64,000 bases of DNA from Slackia sp. GTDB lineage: Bacteria; Actinomycetota; Coriobacteriia; Coriobacteriales; Eggerthellaceae. Positions 35,612 to 44,817 of the stretch are shown in pieces (the stretch's first letter is position 1; every line of letters begins with the position of its first letter). The position numbers and the translations under genes were made by a program. Under the pieces are notes generated by a model that saw nothing but the letters and a program-made list of their open reading frames with translations, had not been told where the DNA came from and searched no databases. The stretch spans positions 1 through 64,000 of the forward strand of contig JAUNBA010000007.1 in the NCBI GenBank assembly GCA_030527325.1, given 5' to 3'.

Positions 35612-37491
35612 TGAACGACCGCGACATCCAACTCGCACGCAAGGCGCGCGCCGTCGAGGGCAGACCGCTCGGCCCGGGTTCGGCCACCGACAAACAGGGC
35701 CGCACCATGACGGGCGCCCAGGCCGTCATCGCCTCGCTCGAAGCCGAAGGGGTCGATACGATCTTCGGCTACCCGGGCGGCCAGGCCATCAAAATCTACG
35801 ACGCGCTTTACGATTCGACCTCCATACGCCACGTGCTCGCCCGCCACGAGCAGGGCGCCACGCACATGGCCGACGGCTACGCGCGCGCCACGGGCAAGCC
35901 GGGCGTCGTGCTGGTGACCAGCGGCCCCGGTGCCACCAATACGGTCACGGGCATCGCCACCGCCTGCATGGACAGCATCCCCATGGTGATCATCAGCGGC
36001 CAGGTCACCCGCGGCGTCATCGGCACCGACGCGTTCCAGGAATCCGACATCGTGGGCATCACCATGCCCGTGGTCAAGCACAGCTTCCTGCTGCAATCGA
36101 CCGACGACCTCACCCGCACGTTCCGCGAGGCGTTCTACATCGCCTCCACCGGGCGTCCGGGGCCGGTGCTCATCGACATCCCGAGCGACCTCGCCGGGGC
36201 CGAAATGGTGTTCGAGTACCCCGACAGCGTGAACCTGCCCAGCTACCGCCCCACCTACCGCGGCAACGCCAAGCAGGTCAAGCAGGCCGTCGAAATGCTG
36301 CGCCGCTCGACCAAGCCGCTGCTCTACGTCGGCGGCGGCGTCGTGGCGTCCGACGCGTGCGCCGAGCTGCAGGAGCTGGCCGAGCGCATGCAGATCCCCG
36401 TCGTCACCACGCTCATGGCCAAAGGCGCCTTCCCGTCGAGCCACCCGCTGAGCCTGGGGCCCGTGGGCATGCACGGATCGAAATACGCCAACCTGGCCAT
36501 GACGGAATGCGACCTGCTCATCTGCGTGGGCGCGCGCTTTTCCGACCGCGTGACCGGCAAGTTGTCCGAGTTCGCCCCGCACGCTGTCACCATCCATATC
36601 GACATCGATCCTGCGGAGATCGGCAAGATCCGCGACCCGCAGATCCCCATCGTGGGCGACGCCCAGGGCATCCTCGCCGGCATGAACGCGCAGCTTGCCA
36701 AAGCCGACATCGAACCGGTGGGCGTGCGATGGGCCGCGCAATGCGACGAATGGCGCAAGCGCTGGCCGTTCTACCATCAGGACGGCGCGCGCGATCGCGG
36801 CGCCATCGTGCCCGAGATCGTGTTGGACATGCTCTCCGACAAGCTCGATCCCGATGCGTCCATCGTGACCACCGAGGTGGGCCAGCACCAGATGTGGGCG
36901 CATCAGCATATCGCCCGCGAGCACCCGCGCACCTTCCTTTCCAGCGGCGGCCTGGGCACCATGGGATTCGGCTTCCCCGCCGCCATCGGCGCGCAGATCG
37001 CCTGCCCCGAAGCGCAGGTGGTATGCGTGGCGGGCGACGGCAGCTTCCAGATGAACAGCCAGGAGATGGCCACGGCGGCCATCAACAAGGCACCCGTGAA
37101 GGTGCTCGTCATGGACAATCGCGCGCTGGGCATGGTGCATCAGTGGCAGAAGCTCTTCTACCACGAGCGCTACTCGTCCACGCTGCTGGACGCCAACCCC
37201 GATTTCGTGAAGCTCGCCGACGCCTACGGATGGCAGGCCGAACGCATCGAGGACGCCGCCGAGGTGGAAGCGGCGCTCGACCGCATGCTGGCAAGCGAGG
37301 GGCCCTATCTGCTCGACGTGGCCATCTCGCCCGAGCACAACGTCTACCCCATGGTGGCGCCGGGAGCGGCGCTCGACGACATCATCGGCGCGATCGACCT
37401 CACGCTGGGAGGCGTCCGCGTCAGCGAGAAGGGCGCGGGCGAGGCGCGCGCGACGAACGCCGACGAGCACGAGGAAGGAGGCGAGATCTAA
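35608..37491 (+). CDS. ilvB: Acetolactate synthase, large (catalytic) subunit
   Basis: ThDP- and FAD-dependent enzyme of 627 residues making acetolactate or acetohydroxybutyrate from pyruvate. FGYPGGQAIKIYDAL holds the start of the ThDP site, followed by RHEQGATHMADGYARATGK with the catalytic Glu. The C-terminal ThDP motif is GDGSFQMNSQEMATA, and FLSSGGLGTMGFGFPAAIGA precedes it. An extra about 33 N-terminal residues occur before the usual MTGAQAVIASLEAEG start. The start overlaps the ilvD stop; the stop lies one base before ilvN. Confidence 0.96.
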   Translation: MMNDRDIQLARKARAVEGRPLGPGSATDKQGRTMTGAQAVIASLEAEGVDTIFGYPGGQAIKIYDALYDSTSIRHVLARHEQGATHMADGYARATGKPGVVLVTSGPGATNTVTGIATACMDSIPMVIISGQVTRGVIGTDAFQESDIVGITMPVVKHSFLLQSTDDLTRTFREAFYIASTGRPGPVLIDIPSDLAGAEMVFEYPDSVNLPSYRPTYRGNAKQVKQAVEMLRRSTKPLLYVGGGVVASDACAELQELAERMQIPVVTTLMAKGAFPSSHPLSLGPVGMHGSKYANLAMTECDLLICVGARFSDRVTGKLSEFAPHAVTIHIDIDPAEIGKIRDPQIPIVGDAQGILAGMNAQLAKADIEPVGVRWAAQCDEWRKRWPFYHQDGARDRGAIVPEIVLDMLSDKLDPDASIVTTEVGQHQMWAHQHIAREHPRTFLSSGGLGTMGFGFPAAIGAQIACPEAQVVCVAGDGSFQMNSQEMATAAINKAPVKVLVMDNRALGMVHQWQKLFYHERYSSTLLDANPDFVKLADAYGWQAERIEDAAEVEAALDRMLASEGPYLLDVAISPEHNVYPMVAPGAALDDIIGAIDLTLGGVRVSEKGAGEARATNADEHEEGGEI

Positions 37492-37492
37492 G

Positions 37493-37969
37493 ATGAAGCA
37501 CATCCTTTCGGTCCTGGTCGAAAACAAGCCGGGCGTGCTCTCCCGCGTGACGGGCCTCATATCGCGACGCGGCTTCAACATCGAGTCGCTGACCGTGGCG
37601 CCCACCGAAGACGTCACCATGTCGCGCATGACCGTGATCGTCAACGCCGACGAAACCGGGTTCGAGCAGATCGTCAAGCAGCTGCACAAGCTGGTGAGCG
37701 TGTACAAGATCAGCGACCTCACCGACGAGGACGCCATCGAGCGCGAGCTGGCGCTGTTCAAGGTGTGCGCGCCCCCCGAACGCCGTCACGAGGTAATCGA
37801 GATAGCCAACCTATTCCGCGCCAACATCGTGGACGTGGGACGCGCCACGCTGACCATCGAGGCCACCGGCGACGAAAGCAAGCTGGGCGCGCTCGAAGAC
37901 CTGTTCCGCGCCTACGGCATCAAGCAGCTCACCCGCACCGGCAAGATCGCCATGTCGCGCGGGGCGTAA
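37493..37969 (+). CDS. ilvN: Acetolactate synthase, small (regulatory) subunit
   Basis: A 158-residue ACT-domain protein that binds valine and activates or feedback-inhibits IlvB. The N-terminal LSVLVENKPGVLSRVTGLISRRGFNIESL is the ACT ligand segment; the C-terminal ALFRANIVDVGRATLTIEATG and RTGKIAMSRG are typical. One base separates it from ilvB, indicating coupled translation. Confidence 0.96.
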   Translation: MKHILSVLVENKPGVLSRVTGLISRRGFNIESLTVAPTEDVTMSRMTVIVNADETGFEQIVKQLHKLVSVYKISDLTDEDAIERELALFKVCAPPERRHEVIEIANLFRANIVDVGRATLTIEATGDESKLGALEDLFRAYGIKQLTRTGKIAMSRGA

Positions 37970-38086
37970 CGCCGCCCCGTTCGGGAGGAGCCGGGCGCCT
38001 GCGGGCGCGGACCTGCGCGCAACGCATGAAGCGCATGTTCGGCCCGCGGGGATCCGCACGTGCGCCCTCCCCGTCTGAAAAGGAGT

Positions 38087-38112
38087 TTTCGGCATTCGAC
38101 CGGATGCCGAAA
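38087..38112 (+). other. Stem-loop between ilvN and ilvC
   Basis: TTTCGGCAT-TCGACCGG-ATGCCGAAA, nine perfect pairs, ending 6 nt before the ilvC ribosome site. No T-run. Could be an RNA processing or stability element that sets separate ilvC expression. Confidence 0.45.
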
Positions 38113-38134
38113 GAATAGAAAAGGAGATTTCACG

Positions 38135-39133
<999 letters not shown>

Positions 39134-39160
39134 CCGCCGCGCATCCGTCGCGACCGTCGC

Positions 39161-39193
39161 ATGAAAAAAGGGCCGGACGGCCCTTTTTTCATC
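39161..39193 (+). terminator. Strong terminator after ilvC, bidirectional
   Basis: GAAAAAAGGGCC-GGAC-GGCCCTTTTTTC; the A- and T-runs make it usable on both strands, so it also separates the ilv operon from the convergent ABC operon. Confidence 0.9.
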
Positions 39194-39309
39194 GCTTGTT
39201 GCGCCGTGTCGGGAAGCCGACAGGCGCAACGAAGATCGCGCCCGCGCGCCGGGCGTGAGCGGCGATGAATGCGACGAGGCCGCGACCGGCGCATGCGATG
39301 CGCCGACCT

Positions 39310-40608
39310 TCAGCCCGAACACACGGTCAAGCGGCGCGCCAGGCAGCGACTACAGCGCCTGATGCCTGCGAACGCGATCGGCACACATGCCGCGAACAGC
39401 GCGCCGTACACGATCGCCTGCATGCCGACGAGATCGACCACCGCGCCGCCGATCGGATACGACATGTACTGCCAGAACATGAACGGCGCCACCAGGCCGC
39501 TTGTCGGAAAGAGCACGCTGATGTGCATGAGCACGCCCGATCCGCCCGACGGTATCATGCCCGTCAGCACCACGAGCGCCACGTCCACGGCGAAAATGGA
39601 AAGCACCGAGCGCAGCGCCGCCGACAATGCCAGCGTCAACGCCGCGAAGCCGAGCGTCATCAGATAGGCGATGCCCGTCATAACCGCGGCCGCCTGGGCC
39701 ATGGTGAGCGCATACGGCGAGGCCACAGCGCAGATCTGGATGGGCAGACTGCCGCCCGAGACCCCATGGCAACACAGCGACACGGCCCATGCGATGCCCG
39801 CGCACAGCGCGAAATACGCCGTCGCGAACACCAGTGACGCAACGATCTTGGCCGCCACCAGCTTCGAGCGACCGTAACGCGACGACAGAATCACGCTGTC
39901 GGTGCGCTCCTGATATTCGGCCGCGAACACAGGGGCCAGCGCCGCGCATACGGCGATAATGGCGAACGAGAGGAACGCCAGGCAATTCATGATGTTCTCC
40001 CAGCCGCCCGCATAGCCGTACGCGAACGGCGTGGCCACCTCGGCCTGCTTATCCGTCCAGAACGCCCGCTCGGCATCGGAATACGTCCACGATCCGCCCT
40101 TCCCGTCGTCGAGGATCGCCTGGGCCTTGCCGGCCACGCCATCGTAGAAGGAGACCTCGGGCGCAGGCCCGATCCGAGCCGCTATCTGGATGGGCTCTTC
40201 GCCGCGCGCGCCCCACGCGCTGAAAAGCCACGGCCAATAGCCCGATCCGTACAGGTCGCGTGCGCCCTGCTCGCCGTACGCCTGCTGCACGGCGTCATAG
40301 GCCGCCGCATCGCTCATCTCCGCTACCGCCTGCGGATCGAGTGCGGAAAACGCCAGGTCGTAATAGGCGGCCGTCTCGGAAGCGATACGCTCGTCGGTCA
40401 GCAGGCCCGCATGCGCCTCGGCGCTCGCCTGACGCTGCGCGATGGCGTCGAACCCCGAGAGGATTTCGTCGGTATTGCTCGTCGTTTTCGTCTGCGCCAC
40501 GTTCAACGCCATGACAGCGCACAGCGCGACGGCGACCGCCAGGCACGTATAGCGCGTCGATTTGCGGGCGAGCATCTTTTTCAGCTCGAATTTCACCAGG
40601 TCGAACAT
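39310..40608 (-). CDS. ABC-2 type transporter permease
   Basis: A 432-residue membrane protein. One N-terminal helix after FDLVKFELKKMLARKSTRYTC is followed by a large extracytoplasmic region (about 45-225) and five or so C-terminal helices (about 228-410). The short YQERTDSVILSSRYGRSKLVAAKIVAS segment between helices is typical of ABC-2 permeases. The ribosome site GAGGAGG before ATG 40608 lies in the 3' end of the ATPase gene, so the pair is coupled. It probably exports or protects against a lipid, peptide or antibiotic; substrate unknown. Confidence 0.82.
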   Translation of the reverse strand: MFDLVKFELKKMLARKSTRYTCLAVAVALCAVMALNVAQTKTTSNTDEILSGFDAIAQRQASAEAHAGLLTDERIASETAAYYDLAFSALDPQAVAEMSDAAAYDAVQQAYGEQGARDLYGSGYWPWLFSAWGARGEEPIQIAARIGPAPEVSFYDGVAGKAQAILDDGKGGSWTYSDAERAFWTDKQAEVATPFAYGYAGGWENIMNCLAFLSFAIIAVCAALAPVFAAEYQERTDSVILSSRYGRSKLVAAKIVASLVFATAYFALCAGIAWAVSLCCHGVSGGSLPIQICAVASPYALTMAQAAAVMTGIAYLMTLGFAALTLALSAALRSVLSIFAVDVALVVLTGMIPSGGSGVLMHISVLFPTSGLVAPFMFWQYMSYPIGGAVVDLVGMQAIVYGALFAACVPIAFAGIRRCSRCLARRLTVCSG

Positions 40609-40610
40609 GG

Positions 40611-41588
40611 CTACCTCCTCGTACTGACGCCGAAACGACGAACGCGATGCGCGCCCGCGCCGCCGACGGAGAATGCCGCATCGGCCGACTCGCGGCCGTC
40701 GCAGCCGCGCTCTTCGGCCGATGCGTCGTCTTTGAACGTGAACAGATACAGGTCCTCGAGCGTCGGCTCGACGTTGCGGGCGCAGGCGGCAGGCGCGACG
40801 TCGGACACAGCGCGCACCACGGCTGCGCCGTCGGAGGCGTAATGCACGTTGCTCACGCACAATGAGCCGGCCATGCGATCGGCCTCAGTCGCCGACACGC
40901 GGCATTCCCACACCTTGCCCGCAAGCGATCCGACCACGGCCTCGGGCGCGCCGCGCAACACGAGCCGGCCCGCCTTCATGACCAGGATATCGTCGGCGAT
41001 GCACTCCACGTCGGACACGATATGCGTGGACAGCAGCACGATCTTATCCTGCGAAAACCCTGAAATCAGATTCCTGAAGCGCACGCGCTCCTTCGGATCG
41101 AGCCCTGCCGTAGGCTCGTCGAGCACCAGCACTGCGGGGTCATTGATCACGGCCTGCGCAATACCCAGGCGCTGCTTCATGCCGCCCGAGAACGTGCGCA
41201 CCCTGGCGTGCGCTTGAGCGGAAAGCCCCACCTGCTCGAGCAGCTCGGCGCAGCGCACCTTGGCCGCGCGACGGCCGAGCCCCTTGAGCGCGGCCATGTA
41301 CAACATGAAATCCATCGCCGAAAAATCGGGATAGTAGCCGAAATCCTGCGGCAGATAGCCCAGACGCGCGCGGTATTCGTCGCCCATGCGCGCGATATCC
41401 GCCCCGTCGTAGACGATGCGTCCCACGCTCGGCCTGAGCACGTCGCATATCATGCGCATAAGCGTGGTCTTGCCGGCGCCATTGGCCCCGAGCAGCCCGT
41501 ACACGCCCGCAGAAAGCGTCGCCGAAACGTCGTCGACGGCGGGCGTTCCCGCAAACTCCCTGGTCAGATTCTCGAGAGAAAGCTCCAT
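40611..41588 (-). CDS. ABC-2 transporter ATP-binding protein
   Basis: A 325-residue ATPase with Walker A GLLGANGAGKTTLMRMI (about 33-46), Q-loop GYLPQDFGYYPDFSAMDFMLYMAALKG, signature TFSGGMKQRLGIAQ, Walker B VLVLDEPTAGLDP and H-loop LLSTHIVSDVECIADDI. This is the CcmA/BcrA-type family. After about residue 220 there is an added domain and a low-complexity Arg/Gly tail. Start ATG 41588 follows TAGGAGGAAG. Confidence 0.92.
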   Translation of the reverse strand: MELSLENLTREFAGTPAVDDVSATLSAGVYGLLGANGAGKTTLMRMICDVLRPSVGRIVYDGADIARMGDEYRARLGYLPQDFGYYPDFSAMDFMLYMAALKGLGRRAAKVRCAELLEQVGLSAQAHARVRTFSGGMKQRLGIAQAVINDPAVLVLDEPTAGLDPKERVRFRNLISGFSQDKIVLLSTHIVSDVECIADDILVMKAGRLVLRGAPEAVVGSLAGKVWECRVSATEADRMAGSLCVSNVHYASDGAAVVRAVSDVAPAACARNVEPTLEDLYLFTFKDDASAEERGCDGRESADAAFSVGGAGAHRVRRFGVSTRR

Positions 41589-41597
41589 GGCTTCCTC

Positions 41598-42473
41598 CTA
41601 CCGATAGATGGACGAGGCATCGAACGAAAGCGTGCGCGGAGAAGCCGCCGCATCGGCCAGCCACGCCCCGACTTCGCAGGCGGCCCACACCGCGGCGGCC
41701 GCAGCGGCCAAAGCCCACACCCACACGGAAGCCTGCTCGTAAACGACGGGGGTTTTCGCTGCCAGAACATACGATCCGAGCATGATCGCGGCGCCCCATC
41801 CCGCGGCGGCGGCAAGCGCCGTCGAGCCGCCCGCGCGACGTGCGATCGCCAGGCAACCGGCGACCGTGAGGCAATACGGCGCGAACGCGTGCAATAGCGC
41901 GGCGAGAACGCCTGCCTGCGTTGCCGCGGCGGCGGAAACGACCGCGACGGCTCCGATGCCGATCGCGTTCGAGCAGGCCAGGACCACCATGCGAGCCGCC
42001 GCCACCGCCCGTGCATCGTGTTTGCACGAGCGCTCAAGCTCGACGATGCCGCACATGCGCGATGCCGCCAATTCGGGCAGGCCGCACACGGCGATGGCCG
42101 CGCCCGCCAAACACGCATACAGATCCGACGCGACGTGGACGGCCCCGATAAGCCACAACGCCACGACGGCCGCGACCACGCCGGCCTGAAGCAGCCATGC
42201 GCGAGCGCCCATGAACCGGGCCTGCAAAGCGACGAACGCCGCCGTCTCGACGCAGGCGCGCCACGCTCCGACACGGTCGCGACACAAGACGCCCGCCCCT
42301 TTCGCATTCGCCTCACGCAGGCGGTGCGCGGAATCGACCGCAGCGGTCGCGGCGGCGCGCACGGCGGCTTCATCGGCTGCGGGCCGGTGCGCGCGATAAT
42401 AGGCCTTCAAGGCATCTTCGGTCTCGGCGCGCGACGCGCCGCCGCGGCGCCCTTCGGTGATGAACGACTTCAT
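41598..42473 (-). CDS. Membrane protein coupled to the ECF sigma factor
   Basis: A 291-residue protein not recognised as a known family. About 85 residues of basic/acidic cytosolic N-terminus are followed by six hydrophobic helices in the Ala/Val-rich remainder. The stop lies 9 bases before the ATPase start and the ATG overlaps the sigma stop as ATGA, chosen because CGGAGG lies 6 bases upstream. Position after a sigma gene suggests an anti-sigma or sensor role; a third transporter component is the alternative. No zinc-binding anti-sigma motif is seen. Confidence 0.6.
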   Translation of the reverse strand: MKSFITEGRRGGASRAETEDALKAYYRAHRPAADEAAVRAAATAAVDSAHRLREANAKGAGVLCRDRVGAWRACVETAAFVALQARFMGARAWLLQAGVVAAVVALWLIGAVHVASDLYACLAGAAIAVCGLPELAASRMCGIVELERSCKHDARAVAAARMVVLACSNAIGIGAVAVVSAAAATQAGVLAALLHAFAPYCLTVAGCLAIARRAGGSTALAAAAGWGAAIMLGSYVLAAKTPVVYEQASVWVWALAAAAAAVWAACEVGAWLADAAASPRTLSFDASSIYR

Positions 42474-42979
42474 GCACATCCTCCGTTCGATTCAGGGAAG
42501 CAGGCCGCGCGCACCTGCGCGAGCGCACGTCTAAGCAGGCGATTCATCGCGAATCGCGATATGCCCATGACACGGGCGGCCTCGGCGACGCCGAGACCCT
42601 GGTCGAACCGCAGCTCGATCGCCTCGCGCTCGTCGGGCGCGAGCGACGCGAGCACCGAATCCATCTCGACCGGATACGCATCGCAAGCGCGCGGCGCAAC
42701 GGATTCGTCCAGCTCGACGAAATGCGGCGCACGCGCGCACGACCGCGCCGCATCGGCGCACAGGTTTCGCGCGATGGTCAACAGCAACGCGAGCGGCTTG
42801 CCGCGGTCGTCATAGGCGTCGGCGCTGCGCACGAAACGCAGAAACACCTCCTGCGCCATGTCGTCGGCGGCGTTGCGAACGGGCGCATGGCGCCTGCAGT
42901 ACGCCGCTACGTCGTCATAATGCCGCTCGACGATGCACCTGATCGCTGCGTCATCGAGCATCGTCCCGTGTTTTCTCAC
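42470..42979 (-). CDS. ECF-type RNA polymerase sigma factor
   Basis: A 169-residue sigma-70 family protein of the extracytoplasmic-function class. Region 2 is visible as HYDDVAAYCRRHAP...DDMAQEVFLRFVRSADAYDD (-10 recognition), region 4 as LAPDEREAIELRFDQGLGVAEAARVMGISRFAMNRLLRRALAQVR (helix-turn-helix). The start GTG 42979 is chosen for AGGAGGTG seven to eight bases upstream; a later ATG (42961) has none. It heads an operon with a membrane protein and an ABC transporter, and probably regulates itself. The upstream region contains 33-bp tandem repeats. Confidence 0.88.
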   Translation of the reverse strand: MRKHGTMLDDAAIRCIVERHYDDVAAYCRRHAPVRNAADDMAQEVFLRFVRSADAYDDRGKPLALLLTIARNLCADAARSCARAPHFVELDESVAPRACDAYPVEMDSVLASLAPDEREAIELRFDQGLGVAEAARVMGISRFAMNRLLRRALAQVRAACFPESNGGCA

Positions 42980-43115
42980 GCGTTTCCCACCTCCTGCCCT
43001 CTTTAACGACCGAACGACCCGCAATGTGCGCGCAACAGTGAAAATCAATGCAGAAATATAAGCGCCCGCATGCCGGCGCCATCGGCCCATCGAGAAAAAC
43101 AGCATTGCCCAAAGC

Positions 43116-43379
43116 GGTCGGCAACCCTGGAAAACAATCATCCAGCAGGACCGACAACCCAAGAAACGGCCCCTCCAACAGGGCCGACAACCCAAGAAAA
43201 CGACCATCCGTCAAGGCCGACAGCCCAAGAAGCGCCCCCCAGCAAGAACGGCGGCCCAAGAAAATGGCCCCTCAAAAAAACGGCGGCTCTGGAAACCCAT
43301 CCTCCAACAAGACCGCGACCCAAGAAACGGAGCCTTCTGTCGGGAGCGGCGACTTCGGTAGGACCTGCGATCCTGGGCC
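43116..43379 (+). repeat. About eight 31-33 bp imperfect tandem repeats
   Basis: The core word CGACAACCCAAGAAACGGCC recurs in diverging form at 43119, 43152, 43185, 43218, 43249, 43281, 43314 and 43347, i.e. mostly every 33 bases. The central units are the best conserved. The period is 11 codons, but no frame gives a convincing protein. Confidence 0.8.
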
Positions 43380-43460
43380 TTCCGACAGAAACGACGACCA
43401 TGAGGAGCAGCATCTTTCACCAAGAGACGGCGAGCACGAAAAACAACGTCTCCCGGCATG

Positions 43461-43559
43461 ATCGACAGCCATGGGAAGCGGCGCCCGTCCCGACGGCTAT
43501 GGCGGCGACATTCGCGTAAGCGCAGATCGACGACCATGGGAAGCGACGCCGGTCCCGAC
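43461..43559 (+). repeat. Pair of about 33-bp direct repeats
   Basis: ATCGACAGCCATGGGAAGCG... (from 43461) and ATCGACGACCATGGGAAGCG... (from 43526) are 65 bases apart and differ at only a few positions over about 33 bases. Confidence 0.7.
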
Positions 43560-43741
43560 AACCTGCACGGATCCGAACTGCCTGCTCGCCTTGCCGACGA
43601 GCCGATTGCCGAGGCCGTTTTAACCATGGACCCAATACCGGGGGGCGAAACGACGACCGCATATCTCGCGCGCATGATCAAACCGAAGCCCGACCGCCTT
43701 GCGGCGCCAGGCCGATCGCTCTCGTATTACGTCACCTCCCC

Positions 43742-43890
43742 GGCACCCATCGTCCTGCGCCGCCCCCGGCACCCGTAGCCTGCGCCGCCGCGCCGACGTC
43801 TACCGCCCTACGGCGCCGCCCCGACACCCGTCGCCTTGCGTCGCCCGTCGCCTTGCGCTGCCGCACCAACGCCCGTCGCCTTGCGCGACG
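43742..43890 (+). repeat. Cluster of about 20-bp degenerate repeats
   Basis: Five copies of a word like CACCCGTCGCCTTGCGYCGCC start near 43743, 43769, 43824, 43844 and 43871. The spacing is irregular. Confidence 0.6.
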
Positions 43891-44122
43891 CGGCGTTACC
43901 GCCCAGACCGAAGCCGTATGACGCGCCGACTGCGATGGCGATGACGTTTTGAGCGCCGCGCATACCTCCGCCCACACGATGCCGTCGCTGGCGTGCGCGC
44001 GAAACGCCTCCGTCGCCTTGCCCGCCGACGATGTCCCTGTGCGTGTCGAAGCGTTTCGCCAGAACCCTTCGCCCAAAAGCACCCGCACGACGTGATGGAA
44101 CGCGCATTCGGGAGAAAAATGA

Positions 44123-44258
44123 CGGGTATGGCACAGCGACACACAGCGCACCACCTATCAAAGCTGTGCGACGCAAGAATTAATACACTTTTTCATATTA
44201 TGCGTAGATTAATTGCATCTCTTTTTGAAGTGTCAGGCAAAACGTCGTGCCATACCCG
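44123..44258. repeat. 136-bp A/T-rich segment bounded by 12-bp perfect inverted repeats
   Basis: CGGGTATGGCAC (44123-44134) and its exact reverse complement GTGCCATACCCG (44247-44258) enclose an A/T-rich segment with no gene. A-runs flank both ends. The layout is that of a very small non-autonomous element or of a long RNA hairpin base. Confidence 0.5.
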
Positions 44259-44351
44259 AAAAAAGCTGGCACGTGATCGAAAAAACCAACACGCAACCCC
44301 GAAACGAAGCGCAAACGGAGAAACAAAAGGCGATCAGGGGAGACGCACAAA

Positions 44352-44583
44352 CGAAGCGCAGCCAGCGAAATCGGGGCCGACCAAAACCAAGGCGGAATCA
44401 GGGCCGAGCAAAAGGCGAGATAGACCGACGTCGGGAAAGCCAAGCACGGTCGATGAGTCCACGGCGAAAACGGAGCACGCACATCTCAAAGCGAGAAAAT
44501 CGAGAAGCGAAACTCGAACGGCAAGCCAAACCGACGTGCGCCTAACGAAACCGCAGGCGAAGTGCAGCAGGCGAAATCGGGGC
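44352..44583 (+). repeat. 26-bp direct repeats 206 bases apart
   Basis: CGAAGCGCAGCCAGCGAAAT... (44352-44377) and CGAAGTGCAGCAGGCGAAAT... (44558-44583) match at 23 of 26 positions. They enclose a purine-rich non-coding stretch. Confidence 0.6.
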
Positions 44584-44641
44584 GGAGGTGCAGCCAGCGA
44601 GAGCAAAACGCAAGCATAAGCCGCACGTATCGACTTCAACA

Positions 44642-44673
44642 GCGCAAAGGCGCCCCGAAGGGCGCCTTTGCGC
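44642..44673 (-). terminator. Perfect 14-bp hairpin between the repeat region and the cyclase gene
   Basis: GCGCAAAGGCGCCC-CGAA-GGGCGCCTTTGCGC. It lies about 145 bases after the minus-strand cyclase stop. There is no T-run outside the stem, so its role as a terminator is likely but not certain. Confidence 0.55.
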
Positions 44674-44817
44674 AATCGGCAGAGCAGCCGAGCGCCCGCC
44701 AGGTAGCCAGCGAAGCCGTCGCCGCTTTCTTGGCCGCGATGCACCTTGGCCGTATCGATTCGCGATCCGCGACCCGATACGGCCGTTGCGGCCCGATGCC
44801 GCAACGGCGCTCGCTTC

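Larger units (their letters stand above)
42980..44817 (+). other. 1.8-kb gene-free, repeat-rich, lower-GC region
   Basis: No frame here shows a conserved domain, a good ribosome site plus start, or typical codon bias; open frames on both strands are repetitive. GC falls, with an A/T-rich core at 44165-44240. The region holds tandem, direct and inverted repeats listed separately. It could be a decayed gene region, a non-coding RNA locus or acquired DNA; I cannot decide. Confidence 0.6.

Noticed and set aside
43116-43379. CRISPR array
   Set aside because: Repeats are contiguous, diverged and lack unique spacers of regular length; no cas gene is present.
43048-43519. Short proline/threonine-rich frames over the 33-bp repeats (for example GPTTQE repeats)
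   Set aside because: Several frames on both strands give equally repetitive peptides because the period is a multiple of three; none has a ribosome site or known domain.
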